DNA from: Microbacterium sp. CBA3102
GTDB taxonomy: Bacteria; Actinomycetota; Actinomycetes; Actinomycetales; Microbacteriaceae
Length of the DNA stretch: 64,000 nucleotides
Direction of reading: 5' to 3'
NCBI RefSeq assembly: GCF_007954505.1
Contig: NZ_CP042412.1
Coordinates: 2,046,001-2,110,000 of the forward strand
Both the position numbers and the translations under genes were made by a program. The notes under the pieces were generated by a model, which was not told the DNA's origin, did no database searches, and was given only the letters and a program-made list of their open reading frames with translations. Positions 1 through 7,696 of this stretch are shown one piece after another; position 1 is the first letter of the stretch, and every line of letters starts with the position of its first letter.

Positions 1-2463
1 TTCGCTCCGAACAGGGGACGCGCCGGGGAACTGCTGGCAGTGATCGATGGGGCCATCGCCGACGGTGTCGACGTGACCCTGGACACCTACCCCTACCTGC
101 CTGGTGCGACGACGCTCGCGGCTCTGCTGCCGAGCAGGCTGGCAGCGACGGGTGACCTGCTGCGTGTCATCTCGGACCTCGACGCCGCCGGCCGCGAAGC
201 CGTGCGCGTAGAGCTCGAGGACATCGGCTGCGACGGGTTCCACGGCGAGACGGCGGACTGGACGCAGATCCAGATCTCCGGCACCGCCAACCCCGCACTC
301 GCCGATCTCGTCGGTCGCACGGTGGCGGAGATCGCCGAGACGACCGGACGACGGGCCGTCGACGTCGTGCTCGACACGGTGCTCGCCGATGCCGGTGCGA
401 CCGGGATCCTGATGCACATCGGCGATGAGGAGAACGTGCGCGCGATCATGCGCCATCCGCAGCACTCGGGAGGAAGCGACGGGATCCTGATTGGTGCCCG
501 ACCGCACCCGCGGGGCCGTGGCACCTTCCCCCGGTACCTCGGACACTACGTGCGCGAGCTCGGAGTCCTCACGCTGGAGGAAGCTGTCCAGCACCTTTCC
601 GCGACGCCGGCGCGTCGCTTGGGCCTCGACCGCGGAGACGCCCCGCGCGGCGTCATCCGGCAGGGAGCGATCGCCGACCTGGTGCTGTTCGATCCGGAGA
701 CGATCGCCGCGGGCGCCACCTTCGACAGCCCCTTCACCGCTCCGCAGGGCATCGTCGAGGTGCTGGTCGACGGCGTGGCCGTGGTCTCCGACGGCGAACC
801 CACGGGGGCCGCGCCGGGACGGGCGCTGAGGATGCCACCGGCGGCACATCGGTCGACGGTACCCCGCGTCCGGGCGCACATCGATGCTGCGGAGCCCGGC
901 TTCGTCTGGACGAGCGGGACACCGATCGCCGGGTCACCGGAGGTCGCCGCCGCGATTGCGCGGCTGGGCGGTGGAGGGCACGATGCCGCCGCCGCACCCA
1001 TCCGGCTGCTCATCGACGGTGACCTCGGCGCCGCGGCGGCGTCGAACGGCCGCATCGCCGACGAGGCCTTCCGCGTGCGCGTGGACGCCGACGGCATCGA
1101 GGTCCGGGGCGCGAGTGCGGCCGGGGTGTTCCGGGGCGCCACGGTGCTGAGACAGCTGCGCGATCCGGATGCGGAGTCGGCGCTGGTCCCGGCCGGTGCG
1201 TGGGAGGGGGCGCCCGCATACGGCTGGCGCGGGGTCATGCTCGATGTGGCGCGGCACTTCCGGCCGGTCGACGAGGTGCGTCGGGTGATCGACCTCCTCG
1301 CCGAGCACCACCTCAACGTCCTGCATCTGCACCTCACCGATGACCAGGGGTGGCGCTTCGAGGTTCCCGGCTACCCGCTGCTCACCGAGGTCGGCTCGCG
1401 CCGAGAAGCGACGCAGCGCGGTCATGGTCCGCTCGCCACCGTCGAGCCGGGCGTGCATGAGGGGTATTACACCACCGCGGAGCTGCGCGAGCTCGTCGCC
1501 TACGCGGCCGATCGCTTCGTGACGCTCGTGCCGGAGGTCGAGCTGCCCGGCCATGTCCAGGCCGCGCTCGCCGCCTACCCGCAGCTCGGCAACGTCGATG
1601 TCGCCGACCCGGCTGTCTCCGCGTGGGAGCGCTTCGGGGTCAATCCCCGCACCCTCGCGCCGACCGAGGCCGCGCTGGCGTTCGGGCGCGCGGCGATCGA
1701 TGCCCTGTGCGAGGTGTTCTCCTCGGAGTGGATCGGGATTGGCGGCGATGAGGTCCCCGTGACCGAGTGGGCGGAGAGCCCGGCGGCCGCCGCGCGGATG
1801 ACGGAACTCGGACTCGCCACCCCGTACGACGTGCAGCCGTGGTTCACGGCGCACTTCGTCGCGCACGTCCGGGCCAGAGGGCGCACGGCGCTCGCGTGGG
1901 ACGAGGTGCTCGAGGGCGAGGTGCCGGAAGGAGTGCGGATCCTCGCCTGGCGGGGGCCGGTGGCGATGCGGGCCGCCCTGTCGCGCGGGATCCCCGTCGT
2001 GGCCTGTCCCGACCTCGAGGCCTATCTCGACTACCCGCAATCGGAGTCGGCGGAGGAGCCGATCAGGGTGGGGCCGCCGTTGACGATCGAGCGCGCGTAC
2101 TCGCTTCGCGTCGAGGAGGGCGCGGTGGGCGGTCAGGCCAACGTCTGGAGCGAGCATCTGCCCACCCGTGACCGTGTCGACTTCGCGATGTTCCCGCGGC
2201 TCGCGGCGATCGCCGAACGGCTCTGGGAGGGCGGCGAGCCGGCACCGTACGCCGACTTCGCTCGGCGCCTTCCGACCCATCTGCGCCGTCTGCGCGCCGC
2301 GGGTGTGCGGTATCGTCCCTTGGATGGGCCCACGCCCGATCAGCGTCGTCCGGGAGTGCCCGGCAAGCCCCTCACGATCGAGGCCAGGGAGGGGATCGTC
2401 GCCGGCCTGGTCGCCCGTCTCAGGGAGCGCTCGGAGAGCACTCCCGTCGAGCATCGAAAGTAA
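1..2463 (+). CDS. D-aminoacylase / GH20 beta-N-acetylhexosaminidase fusion (5' partial)
   Basis: The frame is open to the left window edge, so the true start lies outside; the GTG at 40 is internal. Up to about nt 835 it is the C-terminal half of an N-acyl-D-amino-acid deacylase (amidohydrolase fold): TYPYLPGATTL, GGSDG followed by HPRGRGTFPRYLG, SATPARRLGL, and the usual closing segment ADLVLFDPE to DGEPTGAAPGRAL. With no stop it continues into a complete glycoside hydrolase family 20 enzyme: GH20b-like domain, GVMLDVARHF, LHLHLTDDQGWRF and the catalytic Asp-Glu of GGDE (codons 1747-1752). GH20 enzymes remove terminal GlcNAc/GalNAc; D-aminoacylases hydrolyse N-acyl-D-amino acids. Placement before a ROK regulator, sugar kinase and nagB supports amino-sugar or cell-wall scavenging. 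An in-frame ATG at 832 could start GH20 alone, but has no well-spaced ribosome site. No signal peptide can be judged because the N-terminus is missing. Confidence 0.85.
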   Translation, partial: FAPNRGRAGELLAVIDGAIADGVDVTLDTYPYLPGATTLAALLPSRLAATGDLLRVISDLDAAGREAVRVELEDIGCDGFHGETADWTQIQISGTANPALADLVGRTVAEIAETTGRRAVDVVLDTVLADAGATGILMHIGDEENVRAIMRHPQHSGGSDGILIGARPHPRGRGTFPRYLGHYVRELGVLTLEEAVQHLSATPARRLGLDRGDAPRGVIRQGAIADLVLFDPETIAAGATFDSPFTAPQGIVEVLVDGVAVVSDGEPTGAAPGRALRMPPAAHRSTVPRVRAHIDAAEPGFVWTSGTPIAGSPEVAAAIARLGGGGHDAAAAPIRLLIDGDLGAAAASNGRIADEAFRVRVDADGIEVRGASAAGVFRGATVLRQLRDPDAESALVPAGAWEGAPAYGWRGVMLDVARHFRPVDEVRRVIDLLAEHHLNVLHLHLTDDQGWRFEVPGYPLLTEVGSRREATQRGHGPLATVEPGVHEGYYTTAELRELVAYAADRFVTLVPEVELPGHVQAALAAYPQLGNVDVADPAVSAWERFGVNPRTLAPTEAALAFGRAAIDALCEVFSSEWIGIGGDEVPVTEWAESPAAAARMTELGLATPYDVQPWFTAHFVAHVRARGRTALAWDEVLEGEVPEGVRILAWRGPVAMRAALSRGIPVVACPDLEAYLDYPQSESAEEPIRVGPPLTIERAYSLRVEEGAVGGQANVWSEHLPTRDRVDFAMFPRLAAIAERLWEGGEPAPYADFARRLPTHLRRLRAAGVRYRPLDGPTPDQRRPGVPGKPLTIEAREGIVAGLVARLRERSESTPVEHRK

Positions 2464-2506
2464 TGTAACGTTTCGGTAACCCTCCTCGCGGGTCTGCGGG
2501 GAGAGG

Positions 2507-2541
2507 TTGCACAAATTTTGTTCGTAAGGTCTACTAACAAA
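2507..2541 (+). promoter_or_regulatory. promoter with ROK/NagC-type operator abutting the regulator start
   Basis: Positions 2517-2541 form an interrupted palindrome: TTTGTT-N-GTA, a 5-nt centre, then TAC-N-AACAAA. The AT-rich repeat stands out in GC-rich DNA and resembles operators of ROK-family repressors. A possible -35 TTGCAC (2507-2512) lies upstream, and TACTAA (2532-2537) could be the -10. The operator ends one base before the ATG at 2543, so any transcript would be almost or fully leaderless. The likely ligand-responsive regulator is the gene directly downstream (autoregulation); that is inferred. Confidence 0.55.
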
Positions 2542-2542
2542 C

Positions 2543-3730
2543 ATGTCCGTTTCGGATGAACAGCGTCCCGCCTCGCCGGTGGAGTACCTCGGCGTGAACA
2601 CGCATGCCTTCGGCCCGGGGCGCCACCTGCGGTCCCGCTCGAAAGTGCTTCCGGAGCACGCGCGCGGACACAATCGCGCCCTGGTCCTGCAGACGCTGTA
2701 CCACGCGGGAGCCATGAGCCGCGCTGACCTGTCCCGCGAGACGGGGCTGACCCGGGTGACCATCTCCGACCTGGTCGCCGAGTTCATCGCAGACGGCATC
2801 GTCATCGAGATGGGCGTCCGCGAGGCCGTCGGTCCCGGCAAGCCGCCGATCCTCATCGACATCGACCGCGTCGGTCACCAGATCCTCGGTCTCGATCTCT
2901 CCGGCCCCAGCGCCTTCACCGGTGCCGTCCTGAGCCTCGACGGCGACGTGCTCGAACGTCGTGAGGTGCCGCGCCCGGAGTCGCCCGACGGCGAAGCCGC
3001 CTATGCCGCGCTGCGCGAGCTCGCGCAGACGCTCATCGCCGCCTCCACCCAGCCGTTGCTGGGCGTCGGGATCGGCACGCCCGGTGTGGTGCGGCCGGAC
3101 GGGGTCGTGCTGAGCTCACCGAACCTCGGATGGACGAACTTCCCGCTCGAAGCGAAGCTCGGGGTCGATCTCGACCTTCCCGTGCTCGCCAGGAACGACG
3201 CCAACGCCGCCGTGTTGGCCGAGTACACCTTCGGCGAAGCCAAAGCCGACTTCATGCTCATCAAGATCGGACGCGGCGTCGGTGCCGGTCTCATCACCGG
3301 AAGCCAGCCGCTGCTCGGGAGCCGCTTCGCCGCGGGGGAGATCGGACACGTCGTCGTCGGCACCGACGGCGGACCGCGATGCGCCTGCGGCAAGGACGGC
3401 TGCCTCGAGGCCTGGCTGAGCGTCAGCCGCCTGGGTGCCGCGATCGCTGCCGACCCCGACTCCCGCGACGACATCCTCCGTGACGCCGGGACCCGCATGG
3501 CGATCGCCATCGCCCCCATCGTCGCCGCGCTGGACCTGTCCGAGGTCGTCCTGTCCGGACCGGCCGACCTGCTCGACGGCATCCTGATCGACGCCGCCAT
3601 CGAGACGCTCCACGCACGGACCCTCGAGGGCGTGTTCGAAGACGTCATCGTGCGCCTGACGCACCAGGACGACATCGTCCTGCGCGGTGCTGCGGTGATG
3701 GTGCTCTCCGGACAGCTGGGAGTGTCGTGA
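2543..3730 (+). CDS. ROK-family transcriptional regulator (NagC-like)
   Basis: 395 aa. A winged helix-turn-helix at residues ~43-90 (HNRALVLQTLYHAGAMSRADL, then TGLTRVTISDLV) is followed by a ROK sugar-binding domain with the zinc motif CACGKDGCLE at about residues 280-289. ROK regulators of this layout repress amino-sugar or other sugar genes and are released by the sugar or its phosphate. It stands between a hexosaminidase and a sugar kinase plus nagB, so GlcNAc or GlcN-6-P is the likely ligand (inference). The ATG used follows a palindromic operator directly and no Shine-Dalgarno sequence is visible, so translation is probably leaderless; a start further in would shorten the tail ahead of the HTH. 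Confidence 0.88.
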   Translation: MSVSDEQRPASPVEYLGVNTHAFGPGRHLRSRSKVLPEHARGHNRALVLQTLYHAGAMSRADLSRETGLTRVTISDLVAEFIADGIVIEMGVREAVGPGKPPILIDIDRVGHQILGLDLSGPSAFTGAVLSLDGDVLERREVPRPESPDGEAAYAALRELAQTLIAASTQPLLGVGIGTPGVVRPDGVVLSSPNLGWTNFPLEAKLGVDLDLPVLARNDANAAVLAEYTFGEAKADFMLIKIGRGVGAGLITGSQPLLGSRFAAGEIGHVVVGTDGGPRCACGKDGCLEAWLSVSRLGAAIAADPDSRDDILRDAGTRMAIAIAPIVAALDLSEVVLSGPADLLDGILIDAAIETLHARTLEGVFEDVIVRLTHQDDIVLRGAAVMVLSGQLGVS

Positions 3731-3773
3731 CGTCCGCCTGCACCGACGCCGACACCACGGGGAGCCGCATCCG

Positions 3774-4739
3774 ATGAAGGGTGCAGGAGCCGCCGACCGA
3801 GCCGGTCGGCAGATTCGAGTGGGCCTGGACGTCGGCGGCACCAAGATCGACGCGGTCGCCGTCGACGTCACCGGCGAGATCATCGGTCGCCACCGCCGAC
3901 CGACCGGATGGGGCGAGGAGGCGGTCGTCGAGAGCATCGTGGCGTCGGTCGCCGCGCTCGCCGACGAGGCCGGCCTTCCGATCTCGCGCATCGGCTCCGT
4001 CGGCATCGGCATCCCGGGGTTGGTCGACGCCGAAGCGGGGCGCGTCGTCCACGCGGTCAATCTCGGCGTGGAGTCACTCGATCTCGCGGATCGAGCCGAG
4101 CGCGCCCTCGGAGTACCCTTCCGCGTCGAGAACGACGTGAAGGCGGCGGCCCTCGGGGCGGCCGTGCTCAGCGGGGTCACCGGGTCGATGGCATATCTGA
4201 ATCTCGGTACCGGCGTCGCGGCCGGGATCGTGCTCGACGGACGCATCTGGCGCGGCGCCCGCGGGACGGCCGGTGAGGTCGGGCACATCTCGGTCGATCC
4301 GCACGGACGGCTCTGCGGCTGCGGGCAGCGCGGCTGTGTCGAGACCTTCTGCGGTGGGGGAGCACTCGCCAAGGCCTGGGGGCGGCCGGGGGCGCTGCCG
4401 ATCAGGGACATCTTCGATGCCGCCGACGCCGGCGATCCCCTGGCGTCCGCCCTTCGCGATGATCTGTACCACGGCGCTGCGGCCGCGGTGCGGGTGCTCG
4501 TGCTCTCGGCGGATGTCGAGACCGTCATCATCGGGGGCGGGCTCACCGCGCTCGGTGACCGTCTCGAGAACGGTGTCCGCGCGGCGCTGCATGCGGGGGC
4601 GGAGGCGTCACCGTTCATGCGGTCGCTCCGGTTGGATGAGAGAATCGAACTGCTCCCCGCGGGATCTCCCGCTGCCGCTTTCGGCGCCGCACTCGTCGGC
4701 GCATCCATCACCGAGAAGGAGATCGTCCCGCATGGCTGA
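3774..4739 (+). CDS. ROK-family sugar kinase, probably N-acetylglucosamine kinase
   Basis: 321 aa. The N-terminal phosphate-binding loop LDVGGTKID (about residues 16-24) and the ROK zinc motif CGCGQRGCVE (about residue 180) are both present, and there is no DNA-binding domain. ROK kinases phosphorylate glucose, GlcNAc, ManNAc or fructose with ATP in the cytoplasm. The flanking hexosaminidase and nagB make GlcNAc the most likely substrate, giving GlcNAc-6-P for NagA encoded at 10.4-11.6 kb; glucokinase activity cannot be excluded from sequence. The stop overlaps the nagB start by 8 nt, so the two are translationally coupled. The gap to the regulator is 43 nt. Confidence 0.8.
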   Translation: MKGAGAADRAGRQIRVGLDVGGTKIDAVAVDVTGEIIGRHRRPTGWGEEAVVESIVASVAALADEAGLPISRIGSVGIGIPGLVDAEAGRVVHAVNLGVESLDLADRAERALGVPFRVENDVKAAALGAAVLSGVTGSMAYLNLGTGVAAGIVLDGRIWRGARGTAGEVGHISVDPHGRLCGCGQRGCVETFCGGGALAKAWGRPGALPIRDIFDAADAGDPLASALRDDLYHGAAAAVRVLVLSADVETVIIGGGLTALGDRLENGVRAALHAGAEASPFMRSLRLDERIELLPAGSPAAAFGAALVGASITEKEIVPHG

Positions 4740-5511
4740 GGTCGTCATCGTCGAGAATGCCGAGGCCGCCGGCGCATTGGTCGCCACCGAGATCGTGGAG
4801 CTGATCGAGCGTCGTGCCGACGCCGTCCTCGGCCTCGCAACGGGATCGACTCCGCTGCCCGTGTATCAGGCTCTGCGCGCCCAGCTCGCCGGTCGTGATC
4901 TCTCGCAGCTGCGAGGCTTCGCCCTGGACGAGTACGTCGGCATCGATCCCGCGCACCCGGAGAGCTACCGGTCGGTCATCTCGCGCGAGGTCGTGGAGCC
5001 GCTCGGCCTCGATCCGGAGCGGATCCATGTGCCCAACGGTGCGCTCGCGACCATCCAGCACGCGGGTGACGACTACGAGGCCGCGATCGACGCCGCCGGC
5101 GGTGTCGACCTGCAGATCCTCGGGATCGGCACCGACGGGCACATCGGCTTCAACGAGCCGGGGTCCTCGTTCGCCTCGCGCACCCGTGTCAAGACCCTCA
5201 CCGAGCAGACCCGCGAAGACAACGCCCGTTTCTTCGACTCGATCGACGACGTGCCGATGCACTGCATCACGCAGGGGCTCGGCACCATCCTGAAGGCGCG
5301 CCACCTCGTGCTGCTCGCGTTCGGCGAAGGGAAGGCCGACGCCGTCGCCCGCGCGGTCGAAGGGCCGCTCACCGCGCTCCTCCCGGGTTCTGCGATCCAG
5401 CTGCACCCGCACGCCACGGTCGTCGTCGACGAGGCCGCGGCGTCTCGCCTCGCCCTGGCCGACTACTACCGCTACACCTTCGCGAACAAGCCGGCCTGGC
5501 AGGGCATCTGA
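4732..5511 (+). CDS. nagB: glucosamine-6-phosphate deaminase
   Basis: 259 aa, the normal NagB length. It converts glucosamine-6-phosphate to fructose-6-phosphate and ammonia, feeding glycolysis. Visible family motifs: LATGSTPLPVYQAL (phosphosugar loop), FALDEYVGI with the catalytic Asp, and GIGTDGHIGFNEPG with the catalytic Asp-His-Glu set. The ATG at 4732 overlaps the kinase stop; an upstream GAAGGAGAT at about 4715-4723 serves as ribosome site. It is the last gene of the + operon and converges on the Nudix gene with only 15 nt between stops. Confidence 0.95.
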   Translation: MAEVVIVENAEAAGALVATEIVELIERRADAVLGLATGSTPLPVYQALRAQLAGRDLSQLRGFALDEYVGIDPAHPESYRSVISREVVEPLGLDPERIHVPNGALATIQHAGDDYEAAIDAAGGVDLQILGIGTDGHIGFNEPGSSFASRTRVKTLTEQTREDNARFFDSIDDVPMHCITQGLGTILKARHLVLLAFGEGKADAVARAVEGPLTALLPGSAIQLHPHATVVVDEAAASRLALADYYRYTFANKPAWQGI

Positions 5512-5526
5512 CGCCGGAGGACGCGG

Positions 5527-5934
5527 TCAGTCCGCGAGCGGGGGCCAGGCGATCGGCAGCAGGTGCTCGATGCTCAGGGGCGCCAGCGGAAGTGTCGCGA
5601 CATCGCTCGGGGTGATCCACCGCAGCTCGGCCAGCTCCGCCTGGACCGTCACGGACCTGGGATCGAGCGAGGCGGCGAAAGCCTCGGCCACGACACGGTG
5701 ACCCGGCTCGTTCGCGGCCGCGGAGATGAAGGTGCCGAGGGGGCGGAGGTCGGACTCGTCGAGCAGCACCCCCAGTTCCTCGTGCAGCTCGCGGATCAGG
5801 GTCTGCGCAGCGGTCTCACCCTGCTCGGGTTTGCCGCCCGGCTGCATGAACCGGGTCGTCCCCTGTTTGCGCACGACCAGGACCCGGCCCTCGTCATCCG
5901 CGATCACGGCCGCGCTCACGTGGATGTCAGGCAT
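5527..5934 (-). CDS. Nudix hydrolase
   Basis: 135 aa when started at the ATG at 5934 (MPDIHVSAAVIADDEGRVL). The full Nudix box is visible, GGKPEQGETAAQTLIREL followed by HEELG, matching Gx5Ex7REUxEExGU. These enzymes hydrolyse a nucleoside diphosphate linked to another group; MutT-like house-cleaning and dinucleotide substrates are all possible, and the exact substrate cannot be read from sequence. The start overlaps the end of the upstream FAD oxidase by 8 nt, so they are probably cotranscribed. The open frame extends further upstream, but that part reads as shadow of the oxidase gene. Confidence 0.88.
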   Translation of the reverse strand: MPDIHVSAAVIADDEGRVLVVRKQGTTRFMQPGGKPEQGETAAQTLIRELHEELGVLLDESDLRPLGTFISAAANEPGHRVVAEAFAASLDPRSVTVQAELAELRWITPSDVATLPLAPLSIEHLLPIAWPPLAD

Positions 5935-7291
5935 CGGGGCTGAAGACCTTCCCGGGGTTGAGGATGCCGAGCGGGTCGAACACCGCGGCGATCTGACGCT
6001 GCAGCTGCCACTGGTCCTCGCCCAGCTCGTCGGCGAGCCAGCGGCGCTTGAGGACCCCGATGCCGTGCTCACCGGTCAGGGTCCCGCCCAGCCGGATCGC
6101 TGCGCGGAACAACTCGTCGGCCGCGGCCCAGACCTCCGGCGGTGCCTCAGGACCGTCGAAGAGGAAGTTCGGGTGCAGGTTTCCGTCGCCGGCGTGCGCC
6201 ACGGTCGGGATCGTCAGCGCGTACTCCTGCTCGATGCGCGCGATCTCGTCGAACATCGCGGGCATCGCACTGCGCGGCACCGAGACGTCCTCGATGAGTG
6301 TGGTGCCGAGCGACGCCATCGCGGCGTGCATGGACCGGCGGATCGCGAGCAGCCGTTCCCCTTCGGCGCGGTCGCGCGAGACGACCGTGACCCCCTCGTG
6401 GGCGCGGAGGATCTCGGCGATCGTGGCGGCTTCGGCGACGGCCGCGGGGCCATCGGTCTGGATGGTCAGCTGGGCCGCCCCTGACGTGGGGGCGGGGAGC
6501 GAGAGCAACGCGTGCACGGCCGCGAGGCTGGCCGCGTCCATCAGCTCCATGATCGCCGGTTGCACGCCTGCGGCGGTCACCGCGGCGGAGGCCGCCGCAG
6601 CGGCGCGGACGCCGGGGAAGGTGGCGGTGATCGTGCAGGTCTCGCCCGGGACGAGCCTGCGCAGTTTCAGCGTCGCTCCGACCATCACGCCCAGAGTGCC
6701 CTCGGAGCCCACGACCAGCGCGGTGAGGTCGAGGCCCGTCACGCCCTTGACGCTGCGATGCCCGAGATGCAGCAGCCTGCCGTCGGCGAGGACGAGGTCG
6801 ACGCCGAGCACGGCATCGCGCACGACACCGTACTTAGCGCACAGCAGTCCGCCCGCGCCGGTGGCGATATTGCCGCCGACCGTGGAGATGTCGCGGCTCG
6901 CGGGGTCGGGCGCCCACCAGAGCCCGTGCCGTGCGAGTTCGGTGTTGAGGTCGGCGTTGAGGATGCCCGGCTCGACGACGGCGAGCAGATCGTCGGGACG
7001 CACCTCGTGGATCTTGGTCATGCGCCGCAGGGACAGCACGATCTCGCCGCTGCCGGCGTTCGCCGCGCCGGCCAGACCGGTCCCGGCACCGCGGACGACG
7101 ACCGGCGTACGGGTCTCGGTGGCGATGCGCATCGTCTTCTGGACGTCTTCGACGCATTCCGCATGCACGACGGCGAGAGGGCGTCCGGGTGCCGCGTGAC
7201 CCGATCGATCGGCTCTGGCCTCCTCGAGCGAGGCCTCGTCGGTGTCGATGAGCGCGCCGAGCGACTCGCGCAGAAGCGTCAGAACAGTCAC
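5927..7291 (-). CDS. FAD-binding oxidoreductase, GlcD / D-lactate dehydrogenase type
   Basis: 454 aa from the GTG at 7291 (MTVLTLLRESLG); a coupled GTG at 7315 right after the preceding stop would add 8 residues (PCRECPVV) encoded by a 14-bp tandem repeat, which looks unlike family N-termini. FAD_binding_4 domain: VVRGAGTGLAGAANAG and the PP-loop-like ISTVGGNIATGAGGLLCAKYG; C-terminal oxidase domain with PTVAHAGDGNLHPNFLFD and LTGEHGIGVLKRRWL. Enzymes of this type oxidise 2-hydroxyacids (glycolate, D-lactate, D-2-hydroxyglutarate) to 2-oxoacids in the cytoplasm or at the membrane. No Fe-S GlcF partner is visible here, so it is probably a single-subunit form. Confidence 0.87.
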   Translation of the reverse strand: MTVLTLLRESLGALIDTDEASLEEARADRSGHAAPGRPLAVVHAECVEDVQKTMRIATETRTPVVVRGAGTGLAGAANAGSGEIVLSLRRMTKIHEVRPDDLLAVVEPGILNADLNTELARHGLWWAPDPASRDISTVGGNIATGAGGLLCAKYGVVRDAVLGVDLVLADGRLLHLGHRSVKGVTGLDLTALVVGSEGTLGVMVGATLKLRRLVPGETCTITATFPGVRAAAAASAAVTAAGVQPAIMELMDAASLAAVHALLSLPAPTSGAAQLTIQTDGPAAVAEAATIAEILRAHEGVTVVSRDRAEGERLLAIRRSMHAAMASLGTTLIEDVSVPRSAMPAMFDEIARIEQEYALTIPTVAHAGDGNLHPNFLFDGPEAPPEVWAAADELFRAAIRLGGTLTGEHGIGVLKRRWLADELGEDQWQLQRQIAAVFDPLGILNPGKVFSPDA

Positions 7292-7324
7292 GACAGGGCA
7301 CTCACGACAGGGCACTCACGACAG
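7288..7324. repeat. 14-bp tandem repeat, 2.6 copies, at an intergenic junction
   Basis: Two exact copies of TCACGACAGGGCAC (7288-7301, 7302-7315) plus the first nine bases of a third (7316-7324). It spans the stop of the small membrane gene and the start region of the FAD oxidase. The unit is not a multiple of three, so copy number changes would shift which upstream GTG is in frame with the oxidase. Confidence 0.9.
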
Positions 7325-7687
7325 CGCGCGCCGACCGCTGAGCACCCCGGACACCACGGCCACGAGCGCGAAAGCCGTGCCGATCAGGGCCTGTCCCATC
7401 GACCACCACGCGATGGTCACACCGACGTAGATGAGCAGCTCGACCGCGGCGCGAAGGAACGGGTGCACACGGAGCACCGCCCGTGGCGAGAGGAACAGCG
7501 CCCAGATCACGACCACGATGACGGGTGCCCCGATGCCGACGATGATGTTCCACGGGAGGTCCCAGCGGGCGAAGCCCCACAGCGCGAGCGAGGCCACGGC
7601 GACGACCAGGACGACGGCGCGGACGATGTCGAGGACGGAGAAGGCCGGGCGGTCGACACCGGGGACGGGGGCGGAATCCGAGGGCAT
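7316..7687 (-). CDS. small membrane protein, YrdB/DUF2568-like
   Basis: 123 aa with four hydrophobic segments: VLDIVRAVVLVVAVASLALW, the stretch IIVGIGAPVIVVVIWALFL, AVELLIYVGVTIAW and ALIGTAFALVAVVSGVL. After GAPVIVVVIWALFLSPRA comes a motif I associate with the DUF2568/YrdB family; function unknown. The short N-terminal tail is probably cytoplasmic. It ends at the tandem repeat before the FAD oxidase and starts 9 nt downstream of the sigma factor's stop, so it may sit in one transcript with both. Family assignment is from memory of the pattern and only moderately sure. Confidence 0.7.
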   Translation of the reverse strand: MPSDSAPVPGVDRPAFSVLDIVRAVVLVVAVASLALWGFARWDLPWNIIVGIGAPVIVVVIWALFLSPRAVLRVHPFLRAAVELLIYVGVTIAWWSMGQALIGTAFALVAVVSGVLSGRRALS

Positions 7688-7696
7688 GGATCCAGT

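Noticed and set aside
934..2862. A 642-codon frame on - opposite GH20 and the ROK regulator
   Set aside because: It crosses the intergenic promoter and has no recognisable domain.
7292..7315. Start of the FAD oxidase at the upstream GTG 7315
   Set aside because: It would add PCRECPVV from a tandem repeat, unlike GlcD-family N-termini; kept only as an alternative.
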